Source of the DNA: Caldithrix sp.
GTDB lineage: Bacteria; KSB1; UBA2214; DYKH01
Direction: 5' to 3'
Assembly (NCBI GenBank): GCA_020722685.1
Contig: DYKH01000248.1
Location: 1-6,790, forward strand
Length of the DNA stretch: 6,790 bases
In this document: positions 5,289-6,790 of the stretch, piece after piece
How positions within the stretch are numbered: position 1 is the stretch's first letter
Layout: the number at the start of each line of letters is the position of its first letter
Made by a program: the position numbers and the translations under genes
Notes under the pieces: model-generated
What the model was told of the DNA's origin: nothing
Seen by the model: only the letters and a program-made list of their open reading frames with translations
Databases searched by the model: none

Positions 5289-6718
5289 TTCTTCAGGAGA
5301 GAAAGCAGGTAATCAGCGGTTCTTGCAGTTGCCTCACCTGCCTCGAGGTAGGTCAGTTCCTGCTGGATGAATCTACGTCGTCCAGCGGAATCAAGGGTCG
5401 GATCCAAAAGGTAGGCGTTCAAATGAGCAATCATATCTTCCGGCGTGAATGCAGTGCGGGCCGCTCCGCATTCAATGACTCGCTTGGCAGTGGGCCAACC
5501 GGGGATCTCCGAAAGAGGAATCCAGAAATGTTCCGGCCATCCTACGGGAGTGTTAATACAAGCACTGACGACCGGCTTATCGTAAATGGCAGCCTCTAGT
5601 ACCATGGTCGAGTAAATGGAGATCATAACATCACAGTGGGCCAGCATGGAGGCTTTCTCCTCAAAGTCTTCACCGGAGTAGCGCAGAACCTTCCCTGCCA
5701 AGGGACGTGGTGCCACCACATGAATATCGGGGTAGCGTTTTGCCAGTTCGTAGATGGCTTCCCGTTCCTGGGCGTAACGTTCCACATCTCGGAAATGGTT
5801 CGGGTGCAGGCGGACCAGCAACTGGGAAGGCATTTTCAAACTACCACTGGACACTATTTTTGCCAGAAGTTCGATGAGATGCAAGTTGGGCGTAATGCTC
5901 AAGGCAGTTGCTACGTAGGAAAGCAGTTTTTTATTGGGATCAAGGCCATGCAGTTTAAAGTATTCCAAGCGCGGCATGATCCACTTTTTGGAAAGATAGT
6001 TATCGTAAAGCGGCATTCCGCCAATATGGATACGGTCCAGTGGGAAGTCAATCCCAGCATTCAACTCCCATTCATGGATTTTCGACCACACATTAACATA
6101 GTCCACATATGCGCCCGGCAAGCCGTTAGCAGATGGGTTATCCCAGCCAAGGGTGAATACCGCGGTCGGGACTTTATGCCGGTTGGCTTCTCGCAGGAAA
6201 TACCGGTCAATACGCCAGCCGCACGTGCTGGATAAAGCCATATCCGGCTTGTATTTTTCGAAGAGGTCACTATAGATATCGGGCGTCAACAATTTATTCT
6301 GGATGTACATAAAGAACCGGCGCGCCAGGCGTGAAGAACGCAAAACAAAAATGACCGGTTGGGCCATCTGCAAGGCCAGTTTCCAGCGGCCGCGCGCCTC
6401 GGTAAGTTTTCGGCGGCGATGGGTATCCACATACGTCAAGGGAATACGCGGTGAAGCGCTCGCCCCGCGGATATACTCGAAAAGTTCCTGCAACCGGCTA
6501 AAATGGGTTTTCTGGTACTTGAGCAAGCGGTCTTCGCGCAGGCTTTCGAAGATCGTGTTGGGAAGATAACCGAAATCTGCCTGCATCTTGGGCAACAGGT
6601 CGTCTTGAACCAGGAAAACCAGGCGAATATTTTTCTCGCACAATTTTTTGGCCAGATCGGTGTAGAGCATGTAGGCAAGCGCCAAACCATGATCGATGGC
6701 TATCAGGAAAGTTTTCAT
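5285..6718 (-). CDS. Putative GT-B-fold surface-glycan glycosyltransferase
   Basis: A 477-residue soluble-looking protein with no signal peptide. I do not recognise a named family for the whole chain. The C-terminal half has features of GT-B proteins: GGMPLYDNY (233-241), LLVRLHPNHF (300-309), then CDVMISIYSTMVLEAAIYDKPVV (362-384, first and last residues given), which has the hydrophobic-Ser-Thr-x-x-x-Glu-Ala-x-x-x-x-Lys-Pro-Val pattern of CDP-glycerol glycerophosphotransferases, capsule synthesis proteins and NeuC-like epimerases. The N-terminal half carries FLIAIDHGLALAYML (4-18) and an arginine- and lysine-rich zone (100-135) that could lie on the membrane. The position at the head of the nonulosonate genes suggests it transfers a sugar, perhaps the CMP-activated acid itself, but no known sialyltransferase motif is evident. 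The ATG at 6718 is three bases after the upstream stop; only a weak GGAT lies ahead. Alternatives are a lipid-carrier transferase or a non-catalytic surface-carbohydrate protein. Confidence 0.6.
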   Translation of the reverse strand: MKTFLIAIDHGLALAYMLYTDLAKKLCEKNIRLVFLVQDDLLPKMQADFGYLPNTIFESLREDRLLKYQKTHFSRLQELFEYIRGASASPRIPLTYVDTHRRRKLTEARGRWKLALQMAQPVIFVLRSSRLARRFFMYIQNKLLTPDIYSDLFEKYKPDMALSSTCGWRIDRYFLREANRHKVPTAVFTLGWDNPSANGLPGAYVDYVNVWSKIHEWELNAGIDFPLDRIHIGGMPLYDNYLSKKWIMPRLEYFKLHGLDPNKKLLSYVATALSITPNLHLIELLAKIVSSGSLKMPSQLLVRLHPNHFRDVERYAQEREAIYELAKRYPDIHVVAPRPLAGKVLRYSGEDFEEKASMLAHCDVMISIYSTMVLEAAIYDKPVVSACINTPVGWPEHFWIPLSEIPGWPTAKRVIECGAARTAFTPEDMIAHLNAYLLDPTLDSAGRRRFIQQELTYLEAGEATARTADYLLSLLKK

Positions 6719-6721
6719 ACA

Positions 6722-6790
6722 TCAATCCACATTGTAAAAATACAGGCGAAAGATGCGGTTGTTAAGCCAGAGCAGGAAGTGGCGAATGCC
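6722..6790 (-). CDS. C-terminal end of an unidentified upstream gene
   Basis: Reading into the window on the minus strand, 22 codons run without a stop from 6790 to a TGA at 6722-6724. The peptide begins GIRHFLLWLNNRIFRLYF and ends in Asn-Val-Asp. It is rich in aromatic, hydrophobic and arginine residues, as often seen at the end of membrane-associated methyltransferase, glycosyltransferase or flippase proteins, but it is too short to assign. The stop is three bases ahead of the next ATG, the same tight packing as elsewhere in the operon, which supports its being real coding sequence. The operon therefore extends upstream of the window. Confidence 0.5.
   Translation of the reverse strand, partial: GIRHFLLWLNNRIFRLYFYNVD

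Noticed and set aside
5636..6235. Plus-strand open frame of 199 codons opposite the glycosyltransferase-like gene
   Set aside because: Antisense to a longer 477-codon frame that fits the operon with a four-base overlap to its neighbour; the translation has no domain I can recognise.

Overview
The window is a run of tightly packed genes, all on the minus strand and transcribed from right to left. It is the middle of an operon for a nonulosonic acid (sialic acid or a sialic-acid-like sugar such as legionaminic acid) and its transfer to a surface glycan. Both ends are cut inside genes. No tRNA, rRNA, CRISPR array, insertion sequence, attachment site or convincing terminator is visible. The largest gap between genes is 60 bases.

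Layout in transcription order: (1) the last 22 codons of an unidentified upstream gene (6722-6790). (2) A 477-residue protein with a GT-B-like C-terminal half, probably a surface-glycan glycosyltransferase (5285-6718). (3) A Gfo/Idh/MocA-family NAD(P)-dependent oxidoreductase (4305-5288). (4) A complete CMP-nonulosonate synthetase, NeuA/PtmB-like (3580-4305). (5) A short-chain dehydrogenase/reductase resembling Campylobacter PtmA (2754-3575). (6) A NeuB-type nonulosonate synthase with a C-terminal SAF domain (1702-2736). (7) A NeuC-type hydrolysing UDP-sugar 2-epimerase (527-1690). (8) A second, different CMP-nonulosonate synthetase, cut off by the window start (1-466).

Working together: NeuC releases a free 2-acetamido-mannose-type sugar from a nucleotide sugar. 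NeuB condenses it with phosphoenolpyruvate to give the nine-carbon acid. A NeuA enzyme activates that acid with CTP, and a glycosyltransferase would use the CMP-sugar. The SDR and Gfo/Idh proteins are two extra redox enzymes not needed for plain N-acetylneuraminate. The order Gfo/Idh - cytidylyltransferase - SDR recalls the ptm genes of the Campylobacter legionaminate locus (from memory), so a modified nonulosonate is plausible. The other enzymes expected for legionaminate (4,6-dehydratase, aminotransferase, N-acetyltransferase) are not in the window.

Organism: a bacterium of intermediate GC content, rough hand counts giving about 45-55% in most genes and over 60% in the last one. Shine-Dalgarno sites are of the AGGAG type. 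Protein style is compatible with an environmental lineage such as Chloroflexota (Anaerolineae), but that is an impression and nothing here fixes the phylum. The pathway is known. The points of real interest are two unlike cytidylyltransferases in one operon, the divergent sugar-side motif in one of them, the paired redox enzymes, and the unassigned glycosyltransferase-like gene.
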